NCBI GenBank assembly: GCA_017307785.1 | Contig: JAFKGI010000020.1 | Span: 62,001 to 126,000, forward strand | Length of the DNA: 64,000 bases | Source of the DNA: Vulcanimicrobiota bacterium | Lineage (GTDB): Bacteria > Vulcanimicrobiota > Xenobia > Xenobiales > JADMJV01 | Direction of reading: 5' to 3' | Part shown: positions 50,649 through 59,896 of the stretch, one piece after another | Numbering within the stretch: position 1 is the stretch's first letter | How the letters are laid out: each line of letters begins with the position of its first letter | The notes under the pieces: model-generated | Databases searched by the model: none | What the model saw: the letters and a program-made list of their open reading frames with translations, nothing else | Told to the model about the DNA's origin: nothing | Position numbers and translations under genes: made by a program

Positions 50649-52846
50649 TCGTCCGGATTGCGCTTTTTGCGCCGGGTCTTGGTGCCCTGACCGGAAAGAC
50701 TCGGATTGGTCAGGAAGAACTCGTGAGCCGAAAACTCGGGCTGGCCCGTGTGGCGCCGATAGGCACCATCCGGCCCGAGGATCCAGCTGTTGCGCGTATC
50801 CTTGAGATTCGAGCCCATCACCTGTTCCAGCAACTGGGCGTGCACCGAATCGGTATGAACCGGAATCAGCGTTTCCACTCGAGTGTGGAAGTTGCGCGGC
50901 ATCCAGTCGGCCGAGGTGATGAAGACCTTGGCTTTCTTGTGGGGCAGCTTATGACCGTTGCCAAAGCAGATGATGCGAGAGTGTTCCAGAAAGCGCCCCA
51001 CGATGCTTTTGACCCGGATGTTCTCGGAGATTCCGGGGATCCCGGGACGCAGGCAGCAGATTCCGCGAACGATCAGGTCGATCTGCACGCCCGCCTGCGA
51101 GGCCCGGTAGAGCGCGTCACACACCTCGGGGTCGACCAGCGAATTCATTTTGGCCCAAATGCTTCCCGGGCGGCCTTCCCGCACATGATTGATCTCGTCG
51201 TCGATCATGCTGAGAATGCTCGACTTCAGGTTGATGGGCGACATGGCCATCTTCTCCAACCGATCGGGCACGGCGTAGCCGGTGATGTAGTTGAAGATCT
51301 TGCCGACATCGCGCACGATGGCGTCGTCGCCCGTAAAATAGCTGACGTCGGTGTAGGTCTTGGCCGTGATCGGGTGATAGTTGCCCGTACCCAGGTGAGC
51401 GTAGCCGCGCAGACCGCGCTGCTCGCGGCGCAGCACCAGCGTCATCTTGGCGTGGGTCTTCTTATCCACAAAACCATAGACGATGTGGGCTCCGGCCCGC
51501 TCCAGGTCGTAGGCCAGGCGAATGTTGGCTTCTTCATCGAAACGAGCTTTGAGCTCGACCACCACGGTCACGCTCTTACCGTTCTCGGCCGCCTCCACCA
51601 GGGCACGCACGATGGTGGAAATTTTGCTGGTGCGGTAGAGCGTTTGCTTGATGGTGAGCACGTCCGGGTCGCGGGCGGCCTGGCGCAGAAACTCCACCAC
51701 CACGTCAAAGCTCTCGTAGGGATGGTGAACCACCAGATCTTTGCTGGCGATGGCTCCGAAGAAGTCGCCGCGCCAGTCCTTGATGCGCTCCGGGAAGCGC
51801 ACTTCAAACGGCTGGAACTTCAGGTCGGGCCGGTCTTCGCTACACAACTGCGACACATCCGAGAGATTGAGCAGGCCGTCGGCCTCGCTCACGTCCTCCT
51901 CGTCCACATCCAACTGGCTGGTAATGAAGGCGCGCATGTCGTCGGGAACGCCGGCCGAAAAAGACAGGCGCACCACGTGCCCCCACTTTCGGCCCTTCAC
52001 TTGCCTGAGGTAGTGCTCGGCCAGATTGAGCTGGCTTCCCTGGCTGGTCTCCACCTCAAAAGCCGTGTCGTTATCGCGTAACACGTGAAACAAACCGTGT
52101 CGTTTCACCTTAAAATTGGGATAGATGCGATCGAAGAAAAGCGGAATAGCGTCTTCTAAGGGCAAAAAGCGCTGGTCCACCCAGCGGCGCCCTTCATACG
52201 AGCTGTTCCGGCTCAAATCGCGGCGCGGATTGTCCCCCAGACGAATGAAACGCGGCAGGCTGGGCGGCAACGGCAGCAGCGCCCAGAAAGACTTGGTGTC
52301 CTTCATTTTCAAGCCCATACAAAGGCCATCGTTGGGAATAAACGGGAAAGGATGGGCCGGATCACAGGCCAGCGGAGTCAAGACCGGCAGGACCTCGGAG
52401 CTGAAATAGTTGCCCAGCCATTCCAGGTCGTCCTGATCCAGGTCGTTGACCTGAACCAGACGCAGCCCTTCATCGGCCAACGCTCGTCGCAGGGACTGCC
52501 AGGTCTGCTGCTGCTCCCTCACCAGTTCAATGATCTCGGAGTAGATCATCTCCAACTGCTGGGGCAGCGTCAGGCCGTCAAAGGTCAGCTGATCCAGGCC
52601 GCTTTCCAAACGCCCCTTGATGTTGGCCACGCGCACCGTGCAGAATTCGTCCAGGTTGGTATCGCTGATGGCCAGATAGCGCACCCGCTCCAGCAGAGGA
52701 TTGGCCGCGTTCTGCGCCTCCTCCAGCACTCGATAATTGAAGGCAAGCCAGGACAGTTCGCGATTTAAATAGCGCTGACTGACGGGCAAAGAGGAAAGGG
52801 GAATCTCGCTGGAGGGGACTTCTTCCGAACTATTGAGCAATTCCAT
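50645..52846 (-). CDS. ppk1: Polyphosphate kinase 1
   Basis: This 733-residue enzyme makes inorganic polyphosphate from ATP reversibly. The N-terminal domain has YLNRELSWLAFNYRVLEEA and the ISDTNLDEFCTVRVA segment. The autophosphorylated His is in FVDKKTHAKMTLV near residue 461, with ELKARFDEEANI just before. YAHLGTGNYHP and the second HKD-like half follow. Length and motifs are typical. It follows the coiled-coil gene by 37 bp and may share its transcript. Confidence 0.95.
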   Translation of the reverse strand: MELLNSSEEVPSSEIPLSSLPVSQRYLNRELSWLAFNYRVLEEAQNAANPLLERVRYLAISDTNLDEFCTVRVANIKGRLESGLDQLTFDGLTLPQQLEMIYSEIIELVREQQQTWQSLRRALADEGLRLVQVNDLDQDDLEWLGNYFSSEVLPVLTPLACDPAHPFPFIPNDGLCMGLKMKDTKSFWALLPLPPSLPRFIRLGDNPRRDLSRNSSYEGRRWVDQRFLPLEDAIPLFFDRIYPNFKVKRHGLFHVLRDNDTAFEVETSQGSQLNLAEHYLRQVKGRKWGHVVRLSFSAGVPDDMRAFITSQLDVDEEDVSEADGLLNLSDVSQLCSEDRPDLKFQPFEVRFPERIKDWRGDFFGAIASKDLVVHHPYESFDVVVEFLRQAARDPDVLTIKQTLYRTSKISTIVRALVEAAENGKSVTVVVELKARFDEEANIRLAYDLERAGAHIVYGFVDKKTHAKMTLVLRREQRGLRGYAHLGTGNYHPITAKTYTDVSYFTGDDAIVRDVGKIFNYITGYAVPDRLEKMAMSPINLKSSILSMIDDEINHVREGRPGSIWAKMNSLVDPEVCDALYRASQAGVQIDLIVRGICCLRPGIPGISENIRVKSIVGRFLEHSRIICFGNGHKLPHKKAKVFITSADWMPRNFHTRVETLIPVHTDSVHAQLLEQVMGSNLKDTRNSWILGPDGAYRRHTGQPEFSAHEFFLTNPSLSGQGTKTRRKKRNPDD

Positions 52847-52883
52847 AGCCGGGGCAGCTTCGCGCCCCGAGCCCAGAATCCGT

Positions 52884-53294
52884 CTAACTGGCGCGGAAGA
52901 GTTTGCGCACCCACTTGGGAATCTTTTGGTCCAACGCCTGATAGCGCTGCTGCCATTCCAGGGCTTCGCGCTCGTGGTGGCGACTGTCGCGTTCCGCTTC
53001 CTCGGCCCGCTGCATCAGCTCAGTTTCGCGATTGCGGGTGGTCAGGGCCAGCTGGAAAGCCTGCTTGAACAGTCCTTCGGCCTGCTGCATGGAATCGATC
53101 AGCTGGGCCATGGTGGTGGCGATAGGCGCCGACTCCTGAGTTTCTTCCGTCTCTTCTTGCTTGGGCGGCTCCGTCTTTTCGGGCCGAGTAATCGCCACCG
53201 GCACGTCCATCGGCGATCCAAGATCGGCCACGGGCATCGGTGTGAAGGGATTTCCCGCAGCCGGGACTACGTTGGGCAGCTCAAATTTCATCAT
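52884..53294 (-). CDS. Hypothetical coiled-coil protein
   Basis: I do not recognise this 136-residue protein. The first half is Pro/Glu/Thr-rich and disordered; residues 60-125 are a charged amphipathic helix with ETELMQRAEEAERDSRHHERE and WQQRYQAL, probably a coiled coil. It is upstream of ppk1 on the same strand and divergent from lepB, so a role in polyphosphate granules is possible but unsupported by motifs. Confidence 0.55.
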   Translation of the reverse strand: MMKFELPNVVPAAGNPFTPMPVADLGSPMDVPVAITRPEKTEPPKQEETEETQESAPIATTMAQLIDSMQQAEGLFKQAFQLALTTRNRETELMQRAEEAERDSRHHEREALEWQQRYQALDQKIPKWVRKLFRAS

Positions 53295-53370
53295 GCCCTT
53301 CTGATTGCCCTAAGAGCACCCATGTCCTCGGAAGTAAGATGAAAAAAATTCACGCAACAGGGAACCCCGA

Positions 53371-54006
53371 TTGCATACAGTATCGACACGGATGTCCAAG
53401 TCCGATTTGCTGGCCCTCTTCCGCCTGACCGGACACGTGCTGCTGCTGGCCGCCGTGCTGCTCCGCCTGGTCTTTTTTTGCAGCGCCGGACTGCGCAGCA
53501 AATACAAGGAATATCGCTTCTTCGACATTCCGCTGGCCATCGGCGTGGCCATGCTGCTCACCAGCCACTTCGTGCTCAGCCTCTTCTACGTGCCCAGCCG
53601 CTCCATGCTGCCCACCCTGCAGGTCGGCGACGGCATCGCCGTCAACCGCCTCGGCTACCGCTGGCGCGCTCCCAAGGTCGGCGACATCGTCGTCTTCGAC
53701 CTGCCCCCCAACCGCCCCGGCGGCGGCCAGACCCTGGTGAAACGCATGGCCGCCGACGAAGGCGACATCATCCGCATCGAGCGCGGCCTGCTCTACCGCA
53801 ACGACCAGCTCGACGCCACCGTCAGCGTCAGCACCGAAGCCGCTATCAAGGAACACAAAATCGCCCCCGGCTGCATCTTCGTGCTGGGCGACAACCGCAC
53901 CATGTCCATGGACTCGCGCGCCTACGGCGATGTCAAAAAAGACTGGCTCTACGGCCCCGTCGTCTACCGCTACTGGCCCCCCTCCCGCATCGGGGGAGTC
54001 AAGTGA
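53371..54006 (+). CDS. lepB: Signal peptidase I
   Basis: This 211-residue inner-membrane protease removes Sec signal peptides. Two hydrophobic segments are present (HVLLLAAVLLRLVFF and FDIPLAIGVAMLLTSHFVLSLF). The catalytic Ser is S78 in VPSRSMLPTL and the Lys base is K124 in TLVKRMAADEGD. VLGDNRTMSMDSRAYG is the family's box E. The TTG at 53371 has AGGGA at good spacing; ATG 53392 is the alternative. The Uma2 gene starts inside its stop. Confidence 0.92.
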   Translation: MHTVSTRMSKSDLLALFRLTGHVLLLAAVLLRLVFFCSAGLRSKYKEYRFFDIPLAIGVAMLLTSHFVLSLFYVPSRSMLPTLQVGDGIAVNRLGYRWRAPKVGDIVVFDLPPNRPGGGQTLVKRMAADEGDIIRIERGLLYRNDQLDATVSVSTEAAIKEHKIAPGCIFVLGDNRTMSMDSRAYGDVKKDWLYGPVVYRYWPPSRIGGVK

Positions 54007-54551
54007 CCCGCCGTCGCTTTTCCGTCAAAGAATACGCAAAAATGGGTGATGCTGGAATCTTCGCCCCCGGCGAGCGGGTGGAGTTGCTCGAGGGGGAGAT
54101 CATCGCCGTGAGTCCACAAAATCCCAGACACGCCCGCCGCATCAGCCGCATCAACACCCTGTTGGTCGGGCTCTTTGGCAAAACCCACGAAATCCGCGTC
54201 CAATTGCCACTTACCTTGAGTAAAACCAGTGAACCGGAACCCGATTTTGCCCTGGTCAGTTTTCAAGAATCCGACGCGGCCAAACGCCACCCGGCCTGCG
54301 CCGACTGGGTCATGGAAATTTCCGACACCACCCTCAGCCTGGACCGCAACAAGAAGGCCCGTGTCTATGCCCAGGCCGGCATCCGCGACTACTGGATCTT
54401 GAACATGCAGAAAAAACGTCTGGAAGTGCGGCGCCAACCGACGGAAGAGGGCTATGCCAGCCTGACTCTGCTCTCCCCGGATCAATCCCTGGGCTTGCTG
54501 GCCTTCCCCGAAGTCGAACTCAAAGTGGCCGACCTGCTGGGTGACGATTAG
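54003..54551 (+). CDS. Uma2 family (DUF820) endonuclease-like protein
   Basis: This 182-residue protein belongs to the Uma2 family, which has a PD-(D/E)xK nuclease fold and is common in cyanobacteria. VELLEGEIIAVSP is the first strand pair, EPDFALV carries the metal Asp, and VMEISDTTLSLDRNKKARVYAQAG carries the Glu and Lys. The GTG at 54003 overlaps the lepB stop as GTGA. The longer frame upstream is a chance reading of lepB. The family's biological role is unsettled. Confidence 0.85.
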   Translation: MTRRRFSVKEYAKMGDAGIFAPGERVELLEGEIIAVSPQNPRHARRISRINTLLVGLFGKTHEIRVQLPLTLSKTSEPEPDFALVSFQESDAAKRHPACADWVMEISDTTLSLDRNKKARVYAQAGIRDYWILNMQKKRLEVRRQPTEEGYASLTLLSPDQSLGLLAFPEVELKVADLLGDD

Positions 54552-55158
54552 GGTCTCACGAAAAAAAGATCAGGCTCGCCAGAAGGATTCACCCCACGCC
54601 ACGACAATAGTGGGAACCGTGACCATCGCCCTGAAAACCCAAGAAATCACTTCGAAAAAGCGCTACCAGCCCGAGTCCGGCCCTATCAGCGGACTGATTA
54701 CCGGGCTCGAACGCGGCAAAGGCGGCCTGCGCAGCCTGACCGTGGAGACCGTGCGCGGCACCTTCGAAGCCCGCCTGGCCAAGGATCTGCGCGAAGGCCT
54801 GGCCGCCGAACTGGACGAGGGCATGGCCGTGCGCCTGTGGCTGCGCGTCAAAGGCTCCAAAATCAAGGCTCAGCTGGTGGTGCCGCTGGAAGCCAAGCAA
54901 GTGGTCTACACCGGCTCTCGCGAAGCCTGCATCTGGGTCTGCACCAGTAAAAGCTGCTGCCGCAAAGGCGGCACCGAGCTGCTCAAGTCCCTGAAAAAAG
55001 CCGCCGAAGAAAACCCCGAAGTGCAGGTCAAGCAGTGCGGCTGCCTGGGCGCCTGCAAAAAGGGCCCCAGCCTGAAAATGCGCGGCGACAAGAAAGTCTA
55101 CCAGGTCAGCCCCGGCGCCGCCCCCGACTGGCTCAGCGCCGCTCTAAACCGAAATTAA
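54541..55158 (+). CDS. Thioredoxin-like [2Fe-2S] ferredoxin-domain protein
   Basis: The C-terminal half of this 205-residue protein is a thioredoxin-like 2Fe-2S ferredoxin: VCTSKSCCRKGG supplies the first Cys ligands and VKQCGCLGACKKGPSL the second pair. The N-terminal half is a small beta-rich domain of unknown role. The GTG at 54541 overlaps the Uma2 stop; GTG codons at 54610 and 54619 are possible later starts and would remove a basic, unstructured lead. The 3' end overlaps convergent sixA by 15 bp. Confidence 0.75.
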   Translation: MTIRVSRKKDQARQKDSPHATTIVGTVTIALKTQEITSKKRYQPESGPISGLITGLERGKGGLRSLTVETVRGTFEARLAKDLREGLAAELDEGMAVRLWLRVKGSKIKAQLVVPLEAKQVVYTGSREACIWVCTSKSCCRKGGTELLKSLKKAAEENPEVQVKQCGCLGACKKGPSLKMRGDKKVYQVSPGAAPDWLSAALNRN

Positions 55159-55596
55159 CCATTTCGGGGTCAGCAGCCAGCGCAACTCGCCCCGTCCCGG
55201 CTCGCCCTCCAGCAGCGCCAGACCGGACTTCTTGAAGCCGAAGACCGGCTCGCTCAGCCCCATGAAGCGCGCGGCCAACAGCGACAAATCGGGCTCATGC
55301 CCCACCACCATCAGATCGCCGCAAGGCTGATCCCGCAGCCAGCCAAAAGCGTCCTCGCCGGGGGCCAGCGCGTCGCAGCGCCGCACCGGCAAATCCAGCA
55401 CTCGCGCCGCGATGCGCGCCGTCTGACGGGCGCGCACCAGCGGGCTGCTGAAAATGATCATGGGGGGCTCAAAATGCCGCACGAAGTGCCGGAGCACCCG
55501 TCGGCAGCGAGCCCGTCCCTCCACCGTCAGACGCCGCTCGAAGTCGGTAGTGACCAACTCCTCGGCGATGGCGTGGCGCAGGATGTAGAGCTTCAA
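55144..55596 (-). CDS. sixA: SixA-type phosphohistidine phosphatase
   Basis: This 150-residue histidine phosphatase has the catalytic RHA motif directly at the N-terminus (LYILRHAIAEE) and the second His in VVGHEPDL. SSPLVRARQTA is the second conserved block. E. coli SixA dephosphorylates phosphohistidine proteins. The TTG start at 55596 overlaps the CHAD gene stop as TTGA, which gives the expected N-terminus. Its linkage to CHAD and ppx suggests a role with polyphosphate or phosphohistidine. Confidence 0.88.
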   Translation of the reverse strand: MKLYILRHAIAEELVTTDFERRLTVEGRARCRRVLRHFVRHFEPPMIIFSSPLVRARQTARIAARVLDLPVRRCDALAPGEDAFGWLRDQPCGDLMVVGHEPDLSLLAARFMGLSEPVFGFKKSGLALLEGEPGRGELRWLLTPKWLISV

Positions 55597-56600
55597 GCTT
55601 CGTCTTCGACGAGTTCCTCGATCTCGCCCTGGGGCCAATCCCACAACTGCTCCCAATCCAGATCCTGTAAGTGGATCCGGCCCAGAGCCTGATGACGCTC
55701 CTTCAACAGGCGATTGACCACGCGGGCCTGCGTTTCGCGGATGGGCGGCGACTGCACCCAGTGAAAGTCGAGATGACAGGCCAGCACTTCCAGATCCTGA
55801 AGGTGTCCCAGGGCGTCGTGCAGCTCCTTGATCTTGGTCCAGCCGTCGTTGTGGTCGAGGCGGGTTTCCCAACCGGCCGCCGCGTAGACCTCCGCCTGAT
55901 AGCGGAAGGTCTTCATGGCCACGCGCAGGGCGTGGTACGAGAAGCTGTTGTCCGGGTCGACCTCGTCAGCGTGCGACATGGCCTGCAGTAAGCTCTCCCA
56001 AATGGAGCGCGAGAGCATGTCGCGGACGCTTTCTTCATCCTCCAGCAGTCCGGCCAGCAGCGCGTCCACCATTTCCAGGCGCTTTTCCAGTTTGGACGGT
56101 TTCACCAGCTTCAGCTTCTTCTTGGCCTGCTTGATGACCGTGGGCAACTCGGAAGTGCGCTCGGTCAGATAATCATCCAGCAAAGGCTCGTCGCACAGCC
56201 ACTCCAGCTGCCGCTGCAAGTCGCGCAGCACGCCCAGGCTGCGACGCACTTCCTTGAGCTTCTTGCGCACCTTCTTGACCGGTCCACGCCCTACCAGGGA
56301 CGAGAACAGGTCCAGGGTGGAGCTCAGTTTGCGGCTGGTCACGCGCAGTTGATGAACATTGTCGGGCGTCAGCTCGTCTTGGGCCGCCTGCAGATAATCC
56401 AGGAAGCGCCGCCCGTGACGATAGAGAGCGAGACGCAGTTGAGCGCCATGGCCCTCCCCAAAATCCGGAAGCTCCTCGGCCTCTTCTTCGACTTCGGCCT
56501 CGACCTCCGCTTCGGAGACTTCCTCGACCTCGACGGTCTCTTCGACCGCCGGCTCGGTTGCCGGTTCTTCGGCCTGGGGTTTACGTCTTCTGGTTGCCAT
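55593..56600 (-). CDS. CHAD-domain protein
   Basis: This 335-residue protein has an acidic N-terminal lead rich in Glu and Val (residues 10-45), then a CHAD domain, the conserved histidine alpha-helical domain that binds polyphosphate. Motifs are VHQLRVTSRKLSSTLDLF near residue 82, RRSLGVLRDLQ near 118, and HALRVAMKTFRYQAEVY with HDALGHLQDLEVL near 225-270. It follows ppx by 63 bp and overlaps sixA. Confidence 0.92.
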   Translation of the reverse strand: MATRRRKPQAEEPATEPAVEETVEVEEVSEAEVEAEVEEEAEELPDFGEGHGAQLRLALYRHGRRFLDYLQAAQDELTPDNVHQLRVTSRKLSSTLDLFSSLVGRGPVKKVRKKLKEVRRSLGVLRDLQRQLEWLCDEPLLDDYLTERTSELPTVIKQAKKKLKLVKPSKLEKRLEMVDALLAGLLEDEESVRDMLSRSIWESLLQAMSHADEVDPDNSFSYHALRVAMKTFRYQAEVYAAAGWETRLDHNDGWTKIKELHDALGHLQDLEVLACHLDFHWVQSPPIRETQARVVNRLLKERHQALGRIHLQDLDWEQLWDWPQGEIEELVEDEA

Positions 56601-56663
56601 GGATGCCTCCGCTCATTTTCAAGGGGGCGGCTTCTTGCTCTCCGCGGCAGCGACCTCCAGCTT

Positions 56664-58196
56664 TCAGTCGATCACCATTTTCACGCCCAGGGCTTTTTCG
56701 AAAGGCGCCAGCTTGGTGGCCACCGCCCAACGCTCCAGCAGCAGATCGCCCTCGCCCACCAGCGTCAGCTGCACCTTGCTCTTGTTCAGGCGCACCAGAA
56801 TCTGACCCACCATCCCACCATGCTCGGCGTCCAGAGCCTCGGCCAGGCGCAACAGGGCCGAGAGCTTCACCACCAGGTTGCGCTCTTCGAAGGTCAGGTT
56901 GCGGAAGAGTTCGTGCTGCACGCCCGGCTCGGCTTTGCGGTGATAGCGCGCGATGGCCGCCACCAGAGTGCGCTGCTGAGTAGTCAGACCCACCAGCGGA
57001 CTGGACATGATGATGTAGTGACTGTGCTTGTGATGGGCCGAAAAGTTGATGAACTTGCCCACGTCGTGCAACCAGGCCGCCGCTTCCAGCAGCACCCGAT
57101 GGGTAGGCGTCAGTTTGTGAATCGGCTGCAGCGGGTCAAACAGCTGCAACGATAGCTCGGTCACCTTGCGCGCGTGCGCTTCGTCAAAGTCGTACTTGCG
57201 CCCCAGTTGCAGCACCGAGGACAGCACCTGCTCGCGCTCCAACCCGTCAGGCCGCTGCCCCAGCACCTGAAAGCGCAGGTCCTCCAGCAAACCGTCTTTC
57301 AGGCCTACGTGCGGCACCACCAGCGAATCCATCTTCAACTGGCGCATCAGCGTCTGCAGCACCAGCAAGGCCGGTAGCAAGACGTCGGCGCGGTCGATGC
57401 GCAGGTTCAGCTTCTTCTGGCGCTCCTCCACCGACATCGACTCGAGCAGAGCCACGATATGATCCAGCTCGCTGAGGCTGACGACATCGTTGCTCGGCTT
57501 CTGGAAAAGCCGTTGAGCCAGGTCGCCCAACTCCTCGGCATTGCCCCCCGTGGCCACGAACAGATCCACCTGTTGCTGCTGCAGCCAGTAGTCCACCCAG
57601 CTGCGCGTCGCCTCCACGTACTCGCGGGCGCGCCGCGAGAAATCCTTGGAGCTACCGCCCAGGCGCTGCAGCATGCGCACCGTGCCCATCTTCATGGATT
57701 CGAGCGCCTGCACGCGCCCATCTTTGCCCAAAATCAGCTCCACGCTGCCGCCGCCGATGTCCACCACCAGCACGGTGCGGTCACCCAGCGGCAGACGTCG
57801 ACTGACGGCCATATAAACGACGCGCGCTTCTTCTTCGCCGGCCAGCAACTGCAGGTCGATGCCGCTCTCCTTGCGCACCGTCTCGAGAAACTGCTTGCCG
57901 TTGGCCGCTTCGCGGGCGGCGCTGGTAGCCACCGCCGTGTATTGAGTGACCTCCAGCTTCTCCATCCATTCGGAAAAGGAGCGCATGGCGCTGACGGCCT
58001 TCTTCATGGTCCCGTCGGAAATGGCCTGATTGCCAAAAACGTCGCGCCCCAATCGCACCGGACTGCGCAACGTCTTGATGGGCTTGAGCACAAAGCCGGG
58101 CAGCAATTCCGCTACCTGCATACGCAGAGCGTTAGACCCCACGTCGATGGCCGCCAGTCGGGTGGGAGTGGACTTCACCGGGGACTTCTTAGCCAT
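56664..58196 (-). CDS. ppx: Exopolyphosphatase/pppGpp phosphatase (Ppx/GppA) with HD domain
   Basis: This 510-residue enzyme removes phosphate from polyphosphate or pppGpp. AAIDVGSNALRMQVAE and LVVDIGGGSVELIL are the two ASKHA-fold phosphate-binding motifs, with the catalytic Glu region near residue 115-120. The C-terminal half has an HD-type domain (AAWLHDVGKFINFSAHHKHSHY). ATG 58196 is used because it begins just before the first motif. It overlaps the hutF stop by 8 bp. Confidence 0.92.
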   Translation of the reverse strand: MAKKSPVKSTPTRLAAIDVGSNALRMQVAELLPGFVLKPIKTLRSPVRLGRDVFGNQAISDGTMKKAVSAMRSFSEWMEKLEVTQYTAVATSAAREAANGKQFLETVRKESGIDLQLLAGEEEARVVYMAVSRRLPLGDRTVLVVDIGGGSVELILGKDGRVQALESMKMGTVRMLQRLGGSSKDFSRRAREYVEATRSWVDYWLQQQQVDLFVATGGNAEELGDLAQRLFQKPSNDVVSLSELDHIVALLESMSVEERQKKLNLRIDRADVLLPALLVLQTLMRQLKMDSLVVPHVGLKDGLLEDLRFQVLGQRPDGLEREQVLSSVLQLGRKYDFDEAHARKVTELSLQLFDPLQPIHKLTPTHRVLLEAAAWLHDVGKFINFSAHHKHSHYIIMSSPLVGLTTQQRTLVAAIARYHRKAEPGVQHELFRNLTFEERNLVVKLSALLRLAEALDAEHGGMVGQILVRLNKSKVQLTLVGEGDLLLERWAVATKLAPFEKALGVKMVID

Positions 58197-59541
58197 CCGC
58201 CAGCTCCTTGAGCACCCGCCGATAACCGGCGGTGGCCTCCGCGCGCCCGGCATGCTTACCAGCCTCCAGCAGCGGCCGGCCGGCGCGCCACACCTGGGCC
58301 AGCGACTCACGGGGCGCCGACCAGAGCAGCTGAGCCAACAGCCATTCTTCGGAATCGCACACCAGGGTCGGATGATTCAGGTCAAAGCTCAGCATATCGG
58401 CCCGCAAGCCCGCCTGCAAACGGCCACAAGGCTGCATCAGCGAACTGGCTCCACCGGCCGTCAAGCTCTCCCACAGCCAGCTCTCCATGGTGCCCGGCGG
58501 ATGATCGAGCACGGCCCGCTGCTGCTCCACCAGTCGCAGGTGATAGTCCAACTGACGGGCGTCCTCCAGAGGATCGATCTGACACTGAGAGTCGGTGCCA
58601 AAGGTAAAGCGAGTCCCCGCCCTACGCAACTGACGAGCCGGCACCACTCCATCCCCCAGGTTCCTTTCCGTGGTCGGACAACTACACACATGACTCGACC
58701 CCAGCGCCGTCATCTCGGCCGCCCCCAGATGAATCGCGTGCACGGCCGTGAAATCCGGCCCCAGAATGCCCTTTTCGGCCAGATACTCCACCGGACGCAG
58801 GCCGGTCTCGGCCTCGCATTGCTCGATTTCCTTGACCTGCTCGCTGACGTGCATATGCAGCGGCAGCCCGTGTTCCCGGGCAAAAGCAGCCAGCGGCGGC
58901 AACCAGTCCAGCGGCACGGCGCGCACACTGTGTGGCGCCAGGCCCACTTCCAGACCGGCCTTGCGTAAACGCAAAACCGCCTCGCAAGACTCCTCCCAAC
59001 TGCGATCCAGAAAGCGAATCTGCAGCGGATTCGGATCCACCTGGTAGCCGGAACGCCCGTAGGCGCAGCGCAGCAGAACGATGCCTACCCCGGCCCAGTC
59101 AGCGGCCGCCTTGAGGCGTAGCGCCAACTCGTCGGGATTTTCGTAGCGCGTGCCGTCCGGTTGATGATGCTGATAGTGAAACTCGCCCACGGTGGTGATA
59201 CCCGCCTCGGCCATCTCCAGGTAGAGCAGCCGCGCCACCTGTTCCAACTGGTCCGGATTCAGCCGCATGGCCGCCTTGTACATCAGCTCGCGCCAGCTCC
59301 AAAAATCGTCGCTGGGTCGATCCGGGTGGCGATATTCGGTGCGCCCCCGAATGGTGCGCTGAAACGCGTGGCTGTGGGAGTTCACGAAAGCGGGCAGCAG
59401 CGCCTGACCCACCAGCCGCTCGGCTCCACCCCGAGCCGGTCCCAATCCGGCCACCAGGCCATCGCGCACATCGATTTGCCAGCCGGACCGCCAGCCCGAC
59501 TCGGTCAACAGCCAATCCGGCTCTAAACTCAAGCTACTCAT
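58189..59541 (-). CDS. hutF: Formimidoylglutamate deiminase
   Basis: This 450-residue amidohydrolase converts N-formimidoylglutamate to N-formylglutamate in the five-step histidine degradation route. Metal ligands are in FVNSHSHAFQRT, LHMHVSEQ, AVHAIHLG and FGTDSQ. GEFHYQHH and the long insert match HutF. Other hut genes are not adjacent. ATG 59541 is used; GTG 59562 is possible. It is the first gene of the hutF-ppx-CHAD-sixA operon, an unusual combination. Confidence 0.88.
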   Translation of the reverse strand: MSSLSLEPDWLLTESGWRSGWQIDVRDGLVAGLGPARGGAERLVGQALLPAFVNSHSHAFQRTIRGRTEYRHPDRPSDDFWSWRELMYKAAMRLNPDQLEQVARLLYLEMAEAGITTVGEFHYQHHQPDGTRYENPDELALRLKAAADWAGVGIVLLRCAYGRSGYQVDPNPLQIRFLDRSWEESCEAVLRLRKAGLEVGLAPHSVRAVPLDWLPPLAAFAREHGLPLHMHVSEQVKEIEQCEAETGLRPVEYLAEKGILGPDFTAVHAIHLGAAEMTALGSSHVCSCPTTERNLGDGVVPARQLRRAGTRFTFGTDSQCQIDPLEDARQLDYHLRLVEQQRAVLDHPPGTMESWLWESLTAGGASSLMQPCGRLQAGLRADMLSFDLNHPTLVCDSEEWLLAQLLWSAPRESLAQVWRAGRPLLEAGKHAGRAEATAGYRRVLKELADG

Positions 59542-59582
59542 AGCTCGCCGATTTGTCGCCACGCCGGGCAGGCCCTGCCCAA

Positions 59583-59611
59583 TTGACGCTTCTTAGCAGC
59601 CGGATTAAACT
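59583..59611 (+). promoter_or_regulatory. Promoter of the toxin-antitoxin operon
   Basis: TTGACG at 59,583-59,588 and TAAACT at 59,606-59,611 are separated by 17 bp, a near-consensus sigma-70-type promoter placed 30 bp before the antitoxin start. Confidence 0.65.
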
Positions 59612-59632
59612 AGTCAGGAGACCAGTCAGGAG
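59612..59632 (+). promoter_or_regulatory. Direct repeat AGTCAGGAG, possible antitoxin operator and ribosome site
   Basis: AGTCAGGAG occurs at 59,612-59,620 and 59,624-59,632, a 12-bp period. The second copy runs into AGGAGG, the ribosome site of the antitoxin gene. Placed just after the -10 box, the pair could be where the antitoxin represses its own operon. Confidence 0.5.
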
Positions 59633-59641
59633 GAGGCGCCG

Positions 59642-59893
59642 ATGGACGCATGGCCGGTGCAAGACGCCAAGGCAAGATTCAGTGAACTGCTGGACGCCTG
59701 CCTGGAAAGAGGCCCGCAATTGGTGACTCGACGCGGCACCGAAGCCGCCGTGCTCGTTCCCATCGCGCAATGGAAGCAGATGAAAGCCTCGAGCAAACCC
59801 GACCTCAAACAACTGCTGCTCGGCACCGAGTGTTTCGAGATTCCCATTCCCGCGCGGGGCCGCCTGTCCCGACGCCGGCCGCCGGAATTCTAG
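59642..59893 (+). CDS. Phd/YefM-type antitoxin
   Basis: This 83-residue protein has the Phd/YefM fold start, WPVQDAKARFSELLDACLERGPQLVTRRG, which binds operator DNA, then AAVLVPIAQW. The C-terminal tail after residue 50 should wrap the toxin. It has a strong AGGAGG site and is 3 bp from the PIN toxin gene. Confidence 0.9.
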   Translation: MDAWPVQDAKARFSELLDACLERGPQLVTRRGTEAAVLVPIAQWKQMKASSKPDLKQLLLGTECFEIPIPARGRLSRRRPPEF

Positions 59894-59896
59894 CGC

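Noticed and set aside
50102..52081. 659-codon plus-strand frame opposite ppk1
   Set aside because: It is antisense to a clear polyphosphate kinase gene and overlaps the MFS gene in another frame.
53478..54002. N-terminal extension of the Uma2 protein through lepB
   Set aside because: It is an out-of-frame reading of lepB with an Arg/Pro/His-rich product; the GTG at 54,003 gives the normal Uma2 start.
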